Source: CALBTQ01 sp036725605 | Lineage (GTDB): Bacteria; Lernaellota; Lernaellaia; Lernaellales; Lernaellaceae | Reading direction: 5' to 3' | DNA length: 64,000 nucleotides | Assembly (NCBI GenBank): GCA_036725605.1 | Contig: DAIMDW010000001.1 | Coordinates: 124,001-188,000, forward strand | In this document: positions 1 to 9,987 of the stretch, piece by piece | How the letters are laid out: each line of letters begins with the position of its first letter | Numbering within the stretch: the stretch's first letter is position 1 | The notes under the pieces: generated by a model | What the model was told of the DNA's origin: nothing | The model's input: only the letters and a program-made list of their open reading frames with translations | The model's database searches: none | Program-made: the position numbers and the translations under genes

Positions 1-48
1 CTGGCGGACGTTCAGCTCTACGAATGCCGTGTGTTGCGCGATCGCTAG
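1..48 (+). CDS. 3' end of a gene truncated by the window edge
   Basis: Frame 1 is open from the first base and reads 15 codons (ending Val-Leu-Arg-Asp-Arg) to a TAG at 46-48. That stop lies three bases before the convergent stop of the rhamnose mutarotase gene, matching the close convergent packing seen elsewhere in the window. Too little is present to name a family. It could be a chance open frame. Confidence 0.3.
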   Translation: MADVQLYECRVLRDR

Positions 49-51
49 CCG

Positions 52-375
52 TCAATCGAGGTGAAACACCTCTTCCAACTCGACCATGCTTTTGTCGGGC
101 GCGCCGGCGTCCAGCGCCTCGAAGTACGGCGCCATGAACTGCTGCCAACGATCGTTGATCGGTTCGCCGTCCATCCCGTCGAGCGCGGCCTGAAAACTGT
201 CGGGCGTTTCGAAGTAGCCGAACAGCAGACCGTCGTCGCGCATGAACAGCGAATAGTTGCGCCAGCCATGACGGCGCAGGGCGTCGAGCATTTCCGGCCA
301 GACCTTGGTGTGATGTTCCTTGTATTCGGCGAGTTTGTCGGGTTTGACCTTCAGAATGAAGCCCACGCGTTTCAT
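52..375 (-). CDS. rhaM: L-rhamnose mutarotase family protein
   Basis: 107 residues, close to the usual RhaM length (about 104). RhaM interconverts the alpha and beta anomers of L-rhamnose in the cytoplasm so that rhamnose isomerase can use it. The N-terminal MKRVGFILKVKP strand, the YKEHHTKVWPEM segment that holds the catalytic His region, and the C-terminal LEEVFHLD ending are all typical. A GGAGG sits seven bases before the ATG. It lies about 60 bp downstream of the thiolase on the same strand, so the two may be co-transcribed, but no other rhamnose gene is visible and the physiological sugar could differ. The family call is secure; substrate is inferred. Confidence 0.85.
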   Translation of the reverse strand: MKRVGFILKVKPDKLAEYKEHHTKVWPEMLDALRRHGWRNYSLFMRDDGLLFGYFETPDSFQAALDGMDGEPINDRWQQFMAPYFEALDAGAPDKSMVELEEVFHLD

Positions 376-438
376 GGCGTCCTCCGGAAAAGACGCGAGC
401 CGCGCCCGGCGACGCGGCCCGCATTCTGAGTTGATAGG

Positions 439-1725
<1,287 letters not shown>

Positions 1726-1869
1726 ATCGATAACTCCATCTCTAAGGATTGATTGAACGATGCGCGACAAATCCGTAACCGGATTCGCAATCGACCGCTT
1801 CCCATCTTCAAGTCAAGACGTTATACAACATTTATGCGAGGATTTCACGAGCGTTCGGGAGGATTTTTC

Positions 1870-2694
1870 ATGCCGCGGTTTCGCCGGTCCGGAATCGGTG
1901 CGACGTTGAGCGTCGCGCTGGCGTTGATCCTGATCGTGGGCGCAATTGCGGCGGGGAGCGAACAGACGATGCGGAAGAAAATCGAAAAATTGTCGATCAC
2001 GATTTTGTACGACAACAATCCCGGGCAAGCCGGATTGGCGACCGATTGGGGCTTTTCCTGCCTGATTCGCGCCGACGAGCGGGTGCTGTTGTTCGACACG
2101 GGGGGCGACGGGACATTGCTCTTGGCCAACATGAAGAAATTGGGCGTCGATCCCGCACAGGTGAAAACCGTGATGCTCTCGCACCATCATCGCGATCACG
2201 TCGGCGGCCTGGACGATTTCCTGGCCCGGCAGGCCGACGCCGACGTTTATTATCCGGCGACGATGGGCGAGGGTTTTGCCGAACGCATCCGCCGGACCGG
2301 TGCGCGACCGGTGGCTGTCACCGCCTCGACGATGATCGCCCCGGGCCTGTACACCACCGGCGTGATGGGCGCGGAGATTCCCGAGCAGGCCCTGGTGGTG
2401 GATACGCCGACCGGATCGGTCGTGGTGGCCGGCTGCGCGCATTCGGGCATCGTGACGATGGTGGAAAAGGCGCGGACAATCGTGCCCGGGCCGGTGCGCC
2501 TGGCGCTCGGTGGATTCCACTTGTTTCGGATGAACGAAGCGCAACAGCGGAAAATAGCCGTCGACTTGCAGGCGGCGGGCGTACAAAAAATCGCGCCTTG
2601 TCACTGCAGCGGCGACAAGGCGCGGGACGTTTTTAAACTGGTTTTCGGCGACAACTATCTGGCCGTGGGCGTCGGTTCGCGCCTCGACCTGTAG
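1870..2694 (+). CDS. Exported metallo-beta-lactamase-fold hydrolase
   Basis: 274 residues. The zinc-binding signature HHHRDH (HxHxDH) lies in LSHHHRDHVGG, followed by the GCAHSGIV and GGFHLF blocks typical of the dihydropteroate-synthase-like MBL group (COG1237). The start at 1870 is chosen because GGGAGG lies seven bases upstream and it gives a clean signal peptide (basic MPRFRRSG, then a hydrophobic stretch to AIAAG). Earlier in-frame starts lack a ribosome site. Location is therefore probably periplasmic. Substrate unknown. It is divergent from the thiolase and convergent with the haem-flavin lipoprotein, whose stop begins two bases after this one ends. Confidence 0.85.
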   Translation: MPRFRRSGIGATLSVALALILIVGAIAAGSEQTMRKKIEKLSITILYDNNPGQAGLATDWGFSCLIRADERVLLFDTGGDGTLLLANMKKLGVDPAQVKTVMLSHHHRDHVGGLDDFLARQADADVYYPATMGEGFAERIRRTGARPVAVTASTMIAPGLYTTGVMGAEIPEQALVVDTPTGSVVVAGCAHSGIVTMVEKARTIVPGPVRLALGGFHLFRMNEAQQRKIAVDLQAAGVQKIAPCHCSGDKARDVFKLVFGDNYLAVGVGSRLDL

Positions 2695-2696
2695 CG

Positions 2697-4700
2697 CTAT
2701 TTACGCCCGGCCTCCATGTCATCGATGATCCCCGCCGCGCTGATGCCCGAGCTGATGACGGCCGACTGACCGCCGCCGGGGAAGGTCCACGCACCGGCGA
2801 GAATAAGATTGTCGATCGGCGTTTCCTGCGGCAGCCGCTTGAGCGTGCTTTGCGCGACGTTGTGATCCCAGCCGAGGATCGTGCCCATCGGATTGAGCGA
2901 GAAAGCGTAGTTGGTCACCGGCGTGCCCACCTCCAACACCTCGATGTGCTGGCTCAGACCGGGCAGATACTCTTCCATCCGCTCGATGAACACCTCCGCG
3001 ATTTCCTCCTTGAAGGCGACGTACTCGTCATAGCTCTTGGTCCACTGCCAGTTGTCGGCGTATTCGTAGGGCAGGTAGGTGGAAATCACGATCACGTTTT
3101 TGCCCGCCGGCGCGGTGGTCGCATCAATCGCCGTGTAGTTGGCGGCGATCAGCGGCACGTTCTGCAAATCGCCCGCCCGCACGGCCGCGAAGATTTCATC
3201 CCAATCCCAGGACGGATTGACCATGATTTCGTGAGAGCCTTCCACCAATTCGGTGTAATCGGTGTCGACGCCCATGAACACCTGCAGCGTGGCGACGCCG
3301 ATGGACATCGTGTTCAACTCGGTGACGTACTTTTCCGGCAGGTATTCGGCGCCGACCATCTTGAGCAACGTGTCGGGCGCGTTGGCGTTGGACACGACGT
3401 AGCGCGTGTTGAGGCACACGTCGTTTTCGGTCTGCACCTGCACGGCCTTGCCGTCCTCGATGACGATCTTGGTGGCCAGCGTGTTGAGCTTCAGGTAGCC
3501 GCCGTGTTCGGTGAACACATCGGCGATCGACTGCGTGATCGATTTCGAACCGCCCTCGAAGTAGTAATATCCATACTTATGGTAACTATTCCACATGGCG
3601 ATGAAGATCAGCGCCTGCAGCTCGTCGGGCCCGCCGCCCAGGAAGGTGCACAGTTGGTTGAACAGGCCGATCAACTCCGGATCGGAAACGAACTGCTGCA
3701 CGTATTCGAGCAGCGAGATGTTCATGTACTTGAGCAGATTCAGCGTGCCGGGCAGGTCGCCGAGCAGGATCATCAGGTCGTCCAGGTTGAAGTCGTCCAT
3801 GATCCGCGTCACGGCGCTGAGCGTCACGTCGCAGGTGTCCAGATCGGCGAACATCGCGTCGATGCCGGCGGCTTCGGCCGGGTACATTTCCTTCAATTGC
3901 GCTTTGTAAGCGTCGATGTCGGCGGGAATCTGCACCGAAAGACCGGGGTACTCCGAACGATAAATGGGATTGCACTTGAGCGGAGTGATGCGATCGTACA
4001 TGCCCAGTTCGTGGAATTGTTCCCAGGCGCCCTTGGTGTTGTCGGGATCGTCCAGACCGCCCATCGCGTGCAACGACGCTTCGAAGGTGAAATCGCCGCG
4101 CTTGAAGGTGGTCATGTAACCGCCGACCTTGTAGTGCTTTTCCACCAGCACCACCGAGTATCCCTTTTGCGCCAGCATATTGGCCGCCGCCACGCCGCCG
4201 CCGCCGGAACCGATCACCACGACGTCGACGTCTTCGGTGGCCGGGCAGGTGTCGCTCGGTACGTATTTGTGGCAGGCGATGCACTGGCTTTCGGTGAAGG
4301 TCAGGTCGGTGTGGCGGTCGCTGTGGCACGAGGCGCAATCGCGCGAGGCGTGCCCGGCTTCACGTTGCGGCGCGCCGTTGTTGCCGTGGCAGGTGACGCA
4401 TTCGCCGTCGGCAAAGCCGCCCAGGTGCGCGCCTTCGTGGCAAGAGAGACAACCGGCTTTCTGCCAGCCGGCGTGCTCCGCTTTAAGCACCGCCGAATCG
4501 CGCTCCGGGCTGGCGGAGGCCACGGTGTCGACCTGATCGTCGTTGTCGTCATCGTCGTCGTCGCCGGTGTCGTCATCGTCGTCATCGTCGTTGTCGTCGT
4601 TGTCGTCGTTATCGTTATCGTCGTCATCGTCGCCGCAGGCGAAGGCAAACGCCAAACTGAAAACGAGCGCCAAGAGGATCATCCAGTGCAGGCGATTCAT
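2697..4700 (-). CDS. Asp-rich lipoprotein: four c-haem motifs fused to a phytoene-desaturase/retinol-saturase-like FAD oxidoreductase
   Basis: 667 residues from the ATG at 4700 (GGGAG seven bases upstream). Order: lipoprotein signal ending FAFAC (Cys22); about 35 residues of almost pure Asp/Asn; four CxxCH haem sites near residues 84 (CLSCH), 101 (CVTCH), 122 (CASCH) and 140 (CIACH); then a Rossmann dinucleotide site (VVVIGSGGGGVAAAN, about 160-174) with GGYMTTFKRGDF and FEASLHAMGG typical of the CrtI/retinol saturase group; the C-terminal FAD-closing motif is AGAWTFPGGGQSAVISSG. By analogy with tetrahaem flavocytochromes c, electrons probably pass between the haems and FAD at the cell surface or periplasm. 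Substrate unknown. The domain combination is unusual and single-frame, so it is not an assembly artefact of two genes. Confidence 0.85.
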   Translation of the reverse strand: MNRLHWMILLALVFSLAFAFACGDDDDDNDNDDNDDNDDDDDDDTGDDDDDDNDDQVDTVASASPERDSAVLKAEHAGWQKAGCLSCHEGAHLGGFADGECVTCHGNNGAPQREAGHASRDCASCHSDRHTDLTFTESQCIACHKYVPSDTCPATEDVDVVVIGSGGGGVAAANMLAQKGYSVVLVEKHYKVGGYMTTFKRGDFTFEASLHAMGGLDDPDNTKGAWEQFHELGMYDRITPLKCNPIYRSEYPGLSVQIPADIDAYKAQLKEMYPAEAAGIDAMFADLDTCDVTLSAVTRIMDDFNLDDLMILLGDLPGTLNLLKYMNISLLEYVQQFVSDPELIGLFNQLCTFLGGGPDELQALIFIAMWNSYHKYGYYYFEGGSKSITQSIADVFTEHGGYLKLNTLATKIVIEDGKAVQVQTENDVCLNTRYVVSNANAPDTLLKMVGAEYLPEKYVTELNTMSIGVATLQVFMGVDTDYTELVEGSHEIMVNPSWDWDEIFAAVRAGDLQNVPLIAANYTAIDATTAPAGKNVIVISTYLPYEYADNWQWTKSYDEYVAFKEEIAEVFIERMEEYLPGLSQHIEVLEVGTPVTNYAFSLNPMGTILGWDHNVAQSTLKRLPQETPIDNLILAGAWTFPGGGQSAVISSGISAAGIIDDMEAGRK

Positions 4701-4943
4701 TGGGATACTCCCACCGTGGTGAAGGTTGAATTTCGCGCAAGAGGTTAACATATCTTGCACAAATCGCAAGGTTCGTTTGTGTAAAAACGCTCTTGACCCA
4801 TTTCCGGAAAACTGTCAATGAATGAAGCCGAGTTCGGGATTCCGCGGGGGAACGAGCAAGGGAATTTCGAAACTGCCGCAGGCCCTCCCAGCGTCTTGTC
4901 GCCAAGTGCGCAGGAGTCGATTTTTTTATCCGGTGAGGACGTA

Positions 4944-6266
4944 ATGACGCAAAAAGCCCCCGTTCGCTATTACGAAGTCGACATGCTCAAAGGGCTGGCC
5001 TGCATTCTGATGATGATCGGTCACGCGATTCGCGTGCAGATGCCGCCGCCGGACTCGATCGATAAAGTCATTTTGTACATCATGGATTTTTCCGGACCGA
5101 TATTTTTCTTCGTGTCCGGCATGAATGTGATGACGTTCCTGGAACGCAATCGCAACAAGCCGGGTTTCGCGGCGAGTAAGTTTTATCTGGCGGCGGCCGC
5201 GTTGTTGTTCGTGTTGGGGTACACCTACAACATCAATCGCGCCAGCCTGGGGATCATGGATATCTTCCAGGGCGTGGCGATGTGCACGGTGGTTGTTTAC
5301 CTGCTGATGCGCACGCGTATCCCGACCTGGCTGCATTTTGTCATCATGGCCGCGCTGTACGGGTTGTATCTCGTTTTCCGCGTACGCCTGGAACTGAATC
5401 AGATTCTGCCCAATTTCACCGAGCTCAAGGCGTCGATTCCCTCCGGGGCCGATTTCATGCATCCGGCGATGCAGGACGCCATGAAATCCCTGGTGAACGG
5501 GCTCGGATTCGTCCGACGCTTGTTGTACGTGCATTTCGGGGTGCTCGCCTGGATAAGTTACTTCTACATGGGTGCGTTGTGCTATCGCAGCGTGACGACG
5601 AAGGAGAAGGTCGCGTGGCGCTGGGCGATCCTGTTTGTCGTGCTGTGCGCGAGCGCGCCGTTCCTTTCGCTGGGCGGCATTTTCCCGCAGATGTTCCTGG
5701 ACAGCTACATCGACCTGATGCTGCGCGCCATTCCCAGCTATGTGTTCCTCACGCTGGGCGGCGCGGGATTGGCCTACCTTTTTTCCCGGCGTTTCTATCG
5801 CGGTGCGGTCAATTATAAAAATTATTTCGGGCGCTGGGTCGCCGCGCGCCTGGAGTTGCTCGGGCAGGAAAGCCTGATGTTCCTGGTCGTGCACTGGTGG
5901 ATGATCAGCACGGTGATGTTGATCATGCGGATCATCAACACGCCGGCGCAACTCCAGGGTCTGCCGTTGTGGGAGATGAACGTCTATGCGCGCAGCATTA
6001 TCGTCATGCTGGGCGTGATCGTGCTGGTGCCCTGGTTGGCGAAGCTGCGCGACCGGTGGAGCCGCACGTCCAGCTACACGCTGAAGGTCGGCCTGTTTAT
6101 GTTCGGCTCGATCGTGCTGGCGGTGATGGTGGTGTTTGTCGTGCCGCCGTTCGCGCATTACCTGACCTATGGCTCCAGCCTCGGATTCGCTTTCCTCTAT
6201 CCCTATTTGCGCGGACGCCTGCGTAAGCGGTATACAAAGAAAATCGTGACGGCGCCGGCGTCCTGA
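4944..6266 (+). CDS. Polytopic membrane acyltransferase-like protein (DUF1624/HGSNAT-type)
   Basis: 440 residues, about ten hydrophobic segments. The opening YYEVDMLKGLACILMMIGHA (residues 8-27) and the following FSGPIFFFVSGMNV match the first helices of the DUF1624/heparan-alpha-glucosaminide acetyltransferase group, which moves acyl groups across or at the inner membrane. The start at 4944 has GAGG six bases upstream; an upstream in-frame ATG (4818) would add a non-membrane extension without ribosome site. The gene runs 36 bp ahead of the S46 peptidase on the same strand. The substrate cannot be inferred, and a general acyltransferase-3-like role is an alternative. Confidence 0.75.
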   Translation: MTQKAPVRYYEVDMLKGLACILMMIGHAIRVQMPPPDSIDKVILYIMDFSGPIFFFVSGMNVMTFLERNRNKPGFAASKFYLAAAALLFVLGYTYNINRASLGIMDIFQGVAMCTVVVYLLMRTRIPTWLHFVIMAALYGLYLVFRVRLELNQILPNFTELKASIPSGADFMHPAMQDAMKSLVNGLGFVRRLLYVHFGVLAWISYFYMGALCYRSVTTKEKVAWRWAILFVVLCASAPFLSLGGIFPQMFLDSYIDLMLRAIPSYVFLTLGGAGLAYLFSRRFYRGAVNYKNYFGRWVAARLELLGQESLMFLVVHWWMISTVMLIMRIINTPAQLQGLPLWEMNVYARSIIVMLGVIVLVPWLAKLRDRWSRTSSYTLKVGLFMFGSIVLAVMVVFVVPPFAHYLTYGSSLGFAFLYPYLRGRLRKRYTKKIVTAPAS

Positions 6267-6302
6267 GCGTCGTTTTTGCATGACCGGACAAGGAGAGTAC
6301 GA

Positions 6303-8483
6303 ATGCCACTGAGACGGCGGATGATGTTGTGTTTCCTGCTGGTGGGATTGCTTTTGGGCATCGCCGTGGCCGACGAGGGGATGTGGATGCCGGAAGGCAT
6401 CTCCGCGCTGCCGCAGGATCTTATGCGCGGATACGGCCTGGAATTGACACCACAGCAGATTTACGATCCGGCCGGCAATTCGCTGAGCAAGGCGATCGTC
6501 CGCCTCAACGGCGCGTCGGCCTCGTTCGTTTCCGCCGACGGTTTGCTCGTCACCAACCATCACGTCGCCCATGGCTCGCTGCATGAAAATTCGACCGACG
6601 AACACAACTATCTGCGCGATGGTCTCGTCGCCCGTTCGCGGCAAGAGGAGATCCCGGCGAAAAATTCCGAGGCGTGGGTGTTGTTGCGCACCACCGAGGT
6701 CACCGATCGCGTGTTGACCGGCACGCCGGAGATCGTCGATCCGTTGGAACGCATGCAGCGAATCGAGAAAAACCAGAAGGCGATTCTTTCCGAGGCGGAA
6801 CAACAAGAGCACACGCATAACGAAATCAAAAGCATCTTCGGCGGTAAGCAATATTATTTGTATACATATCTGGTATTGCGGGATATTCGCCTGGTCTTCG
6901 CGCCGTCCGAGTCGATCGGCGCGTACGGTGGCGACATCGACAACTGGATGTGGCCGCGGCATACCGGTGACTTCACTTTCCTGCGCGCCTACGTGGCGCC
7001 CGACGGCGCGCCCGCCGAATACGCGCCGGAAAACGTGCCCTATCATCCGCAACGCTTTTTGACCGTTTCGCTCGCCGGCGTACGCGAAGGCGACTTCACG
7101 ATGATCATGGGATTTCCCTATCGCACGCAGCGCACCCTGAGTTCGTACGCCCTGGCCGATCAGGCGGAGTTTTATTATCCGTGGCGGGTGCGGACCTACG
7201 CCGCCATGATTTCCCTCGTCGAGCGTGAGCGGCAACGTGACGCGGCCACGCGCGCGAAACTCGGCCATCTGTTGATGCGCCTGCAGAACGGCAACAAAAA
7301 GAGCGTCGGGGTGTTGGAAGGTTTGCGGCGCGGCCGCATGGTGGAGCAGCGGCGGGCGCGGGAAAAGGCGGCGCTCGCGGCGATGAAATCGGACCAAGCC
7401 GCGTACCGCGATTATCAGCAGACGCTCGCGACGCTGAACCGGTTGTACGAACGCGAGTATCCGACGTTCCGCGAAACGTTTGTCACGCTGGATTGGATGC
7501 TCTGGTACTGCGGCCTGATGGATTTCGCCGCAACCGTTTATGAATGGAGCGAACAGAAGGCGCTGCCCAATGATGAGCGCGAAATTGACTACCGCGACCA
7601 GAACGTCGATGACCATCGTCGCCGCCTGCGGCGTGCGCAGCGCAATTTCGATTTGCGGACCGACAAGGAGATCATGCGGATCTTTTTGCGCAAGCTGATG
7701 GCGCTTGAAGGCGAGCGGCGCATCGAGGCGCTGGACGAACTGCTGAGCGTCAAAGCCGGCGAGACGGTGGACGAGGCGCGGCTGGACGCGTTTCTCGACA
7801 AGCTTTACGCCCAAAGCGGCCTAGTGGATGAAGCGGAGCGCCTGCGGATGTTCGAGCTGGATCGGGAAACGTTGTTGGCGCGCCACGATCCGGCCATCGA
7901 GTTCGTCGCGGCCATTTGGGCCGAATGGAATGAATTGAAGACGCGGAACAAGGCCTTCACCGGCGCCACGACCAAGGTGCAACCGCGTTACATCGAGGGC
8001 CTGCTGCGCGCCGACGCGGGTCCGCATTATCCGGACGCCAACGGCAGCCTGCGGTTTTCCTTCGGGCGCGTGCAGGGCTATTCGCCGCGTGACGGCGTCA
8101 TGTATACGCCGTACACGACCTTGCGCGGCCTGCTGGCCAAGCACACGGGGGCGGAGCCGTTCAATGCGCCGGCCGCCTTGCGTCATGCGGCGGAGAAGAA
8201 AAATTTCGGCGCTTATTTCGACGCACGTTTGGACGACGTACCGGTGAATTTTCTGTCGACCAACGACGGCACCGGCGGCAATTCGGGCAGTCCGATTCTC
8301 AATGGCAAGGGCGAGTTGATCGGTTTGATCTTCGATACCAATTATGAGGCGGTGGCGTCCGACTTCGGTTATATGCCCGCGTACGGCCGGGCGATCAACG
8401 TCGATATCCGTTATGTTCTGTTCGTGATGGAACAGGTGTACGGCGCGCGTAATGTCGTTGAGGAATTGACCATTGTTCGCTGA
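6303..8483 (+). CDS. S46 family dipeptidyl-peptidase (DPP7/DPP11-like)
   Basis: 726 residues, the usual family size. These periplasmic serine exopeptidases remove dipeptides from oligopeptide N-termini. The catalytic triad is visible: His in LLVTNHHVAHGSL, Asp in GAYGGDIDNWMWPRHTGDF, Ser in GTGGNSGSPILNGKGELIG. A signal peptide (RRRMMLCFLLVGLLLGIAVA) precedes the mature N-terminus DEGMWMPEG, typical of the family. The start at 6303 has AAGGAG eight bases upstream. It is probably co-transcribed with the preceding membrane protein. With the M1, C25 and gluzincin-like enzymes nearby, it fits a lifestyle based on extracellular protein breakdown. Subsite specificity (DPP7 versus DPP11) is not resolved here. 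Confidence 0.95.
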   Translation: MPLRRRMMLCFLLVGLLLGIAVADEGMWMPEGISALPQDLMRGYGLELTPQQIYDPAGNSLSKAIVRLNGASASFVSADGLLVTNHHVAHGSLHENSTDEHNYLRDGLVARSRQEEIPAKNSEAWVLLRTTEVTDRVLTGTPEIVDPLERMQRIEKNQKAILSEAEQQEHTHNEIKSIFGGKQYYLYTYLVLRDIRLVFAPSESIGAYGGDIDNWMWPRHTGDFTFLRAYVAPDGAPAEYAPENVPYHPQRFLTVSLAGVREGDFTMIMGFPYRTQRTLSSYALADQAEFYYPWRVRTYAAMISLVERERQRDAATRAKLGHLLMRLQNGNKKSVGVLEGLRRGRMVEQRRAREKAALAAMKSDQAAYRDYQQTLATLNRLYEREYPTFRETFVTLDWMLWYCGLMDFAATVYEWSEQKALPNDEREIDYRDQNVDDHRRRLRRAQRNFDLRTDKEIMRIFLRKLMALEGERRIEALDELLSVKAGETVDEARLDAFLDKLYAQSGLVDEAERLRMFELDRETLLARHDPAIEFVAAIWAEWNELKTRNKAFTGATTKVQPRYIEGLLRADAGPHYPDANGSLRFSFGRVQGYSPRDGVMYTPYTTLRGLLAKHTGAEPFNAPAALRHAAEKKNFGAYFDARLDDVPVNFLSTNDGTGGNSGSPILNGKGELIGLIFDTNYEAVASDFGYMPAYGRAINVDIRYVLFVMEQVYGARNVVEELTIVR

Positions 8484-8568
8484 CAAAAATTGTATCTGAA
8501 ATATATAAATGCAAAATATGTGGTATCATTTATAGACCTTTTAAAATTAAGTATCAGGGGAGGGCAAA

Positions 8569-9987
8569 ATGTTACACACGTTACCGATCCTTATTTTAGT
8601 GTCGATATTTTCCCTTTTCTTTCTCATGTCCGATTGTGACTGCGATGATGACGACGACGACAATGATGATTCCGGCGGCGGCGACGATGACGACGACAAC
8701 GACACCGATGATGATTTGATCGACGACGATATTTTCGATGACGACACGAGCGACGACGATTTCACGCCGCCCAATTTCGTTATCGGCGATGACGACGACG
8801 CAACTCCGCCCGAGGAAATCACCGTCTTTCCGGCCGATGAGCAAACCGACGTGCCGCTGAACACGATCGTGTACATTCAGTCCACCGAGGCGTTGGATCC
8901 GGAAGACTTTGCCTTCACGCTGACCGACGGCGCGCAGAGTGTCGAGGGCTTCGCGCAATACTCGTTCGATTATAGTTATTACTATTATTACCCCGACCAA
9001 CTGTTGGCGGAAGACACGCAATACGCCGTGCGGTTCACCATGGGCGGAGTCGATTACGAAACAACGTTTTCAACGATCGTCAGTGCGGGCGAGATCGATC
9101 TGCCCGGCAACGCCGGCGGCGGACCGGGCGAGTACTTCAGCTTCATCATCGAGCCGGACGAGATTTTGCAGCCGGCAGCGTTGGAGCAGGTTATTCTGCT
9201 GGGACTGTCGCAGATCGACTTGATGGTCGCGCCGGTCTTCGTCGAGACGATCAGCAAAGAAACCGGCACGCTGACGCTGAGCGGCGGCGAAGCGCGTGAC
9301 TTCGACGGCGACGATATCTGGGAGCAGAATTTCGCGGCGCTGGGCACTCAATACGCCGGGCAGATCGCCGGCGACCGGTTGGCGATGTCGGGTTCGTTCC
9401 CGCTTTACCTGCGCGACGTGGAAATCGATATCGATCTGTTTTTCCTCAGCGGTCGCGTGGAACTGGACGAATACGATCACCCGACTTTGCCCGAGGCGAT
9501 GGTGGCGCTGGCCACGTACGATTGTGAAGGCCTGAGCGAGGCGTTTCCTTACATGGTGCCGCTGGTCAATCTAATCTGTGACGAAGAAAACGGCATGTTC
9601 GCCCTGGCGACGTTCCACGGTACGTACAATGCGCTGGAGGACCTGTTTTTCGACGCGCCGGACGTGACCGCCGACCGCATCGAGGTGAATTTCGATCCGC
9701 CGCAGTACTTGCGCACGCCGGATCCTGTGCCCGGCAACGCGTTGTTCGAGGTGTACCAGGGCGAGCAGTTGATCGTCACGTCGCGCGACAATGAGGCCGG
9801 CGTCGAGTTTCCCGATTGCTGCACGCAACTCGGACCGGAATGGTTTTCGTTCTCCGAGGTGGCCTATCAATTGCCCGACGGCGTGACGTTGGCGCCGGGT
9901 TCGTACACGCTGAAATTTCACCTGGGGATGTACGGCTTCGAAGCCGACTTCGACATTACGGCGCGGGCGGAGGCGGACGGCGATTAG
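8569..9987 (+). CDS. Asp-rich exported protein with a bacterial Ig-like (Big_5) domain
   Basis: 472 residues with a strong ribosome site (AGGGGAGGG) before the ATG. Order: hydrophobic signal, SDCDC, then about 45 residues dominated by Asp, then an Ig-like Big_5 domain (PPEEITVFPADEQTDVPLN onward, ending LAEDTQYAVRFTMGG), with an unusual run of five tyrosines inside it, then a long beta-rich part I cannot assign. The lipobox is poor: Asp, not Gly/Ala/Ser, precedes the first Cys, so lipidation is uncertain although the layout copies the other Asp-rich lipoproteins. Probable surface protein; function unknown. Its stop overlaps that of the convergent SDR gene by four bases. Confidence 0.75.
   Translation: MLHTLPILILVSIFSLFFLMSDCDCDDDDDDNDDSGGGDDDDDNDTDDDLIDDDIFDDDTSDDDFTPPNFVIGDDDDATPPEEITVFPADEQTDVPLNTIVYIQSTEALDPEDFAFTLTDGAQSVEGFAQYSFDYSYYYYYPDQLLAEDTQYAVRFTMGGVDYETTFSTIVSAGEIDLPGNAGGGPGEYFSFIIEPDEILQPAALEQVILLGLSQIDLMVAPVFVETISKETGTLTLSGGEARDFDGDDIWEQNFAALGTQYAGQIAGDRLAMSGSFPLYLRDVEIDIDLFFLSGRVELDEYDHPTLPEAMVALATYDCEGLSEAFPYMVPLVNLICDEENGMFALATFHGTYNALEDLFFDAPDVTADRIEVNFDPPQYLRTPDPVPGNALFEVYQGEQLIVTSRDNEAGVEFPDCCTQLGPEWFSFSEVAYQLPDGVTLAPGSYTLKFHLGMYGFEADFDITARAEADGD

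Noticed and set aside
2850..4748. Plus-strand open frame opposite the haem-flavin lipoprotein, with a long Val/Ile run
   Set aside because: The Val/Ile run is simply the reverse complement of the Asp codons; the true gene has haem and FAD motifs and a ribosome site.
4926..7814. Very long open frame on the minus strand opposite the acyltransferase and S46 peptidase genes
   Set aside because: It has no family motifs, is rich in His, Arg and Gln as expected from antisense of G+C-rich genes, and lies wholly over two well-supported plus-strand genes.
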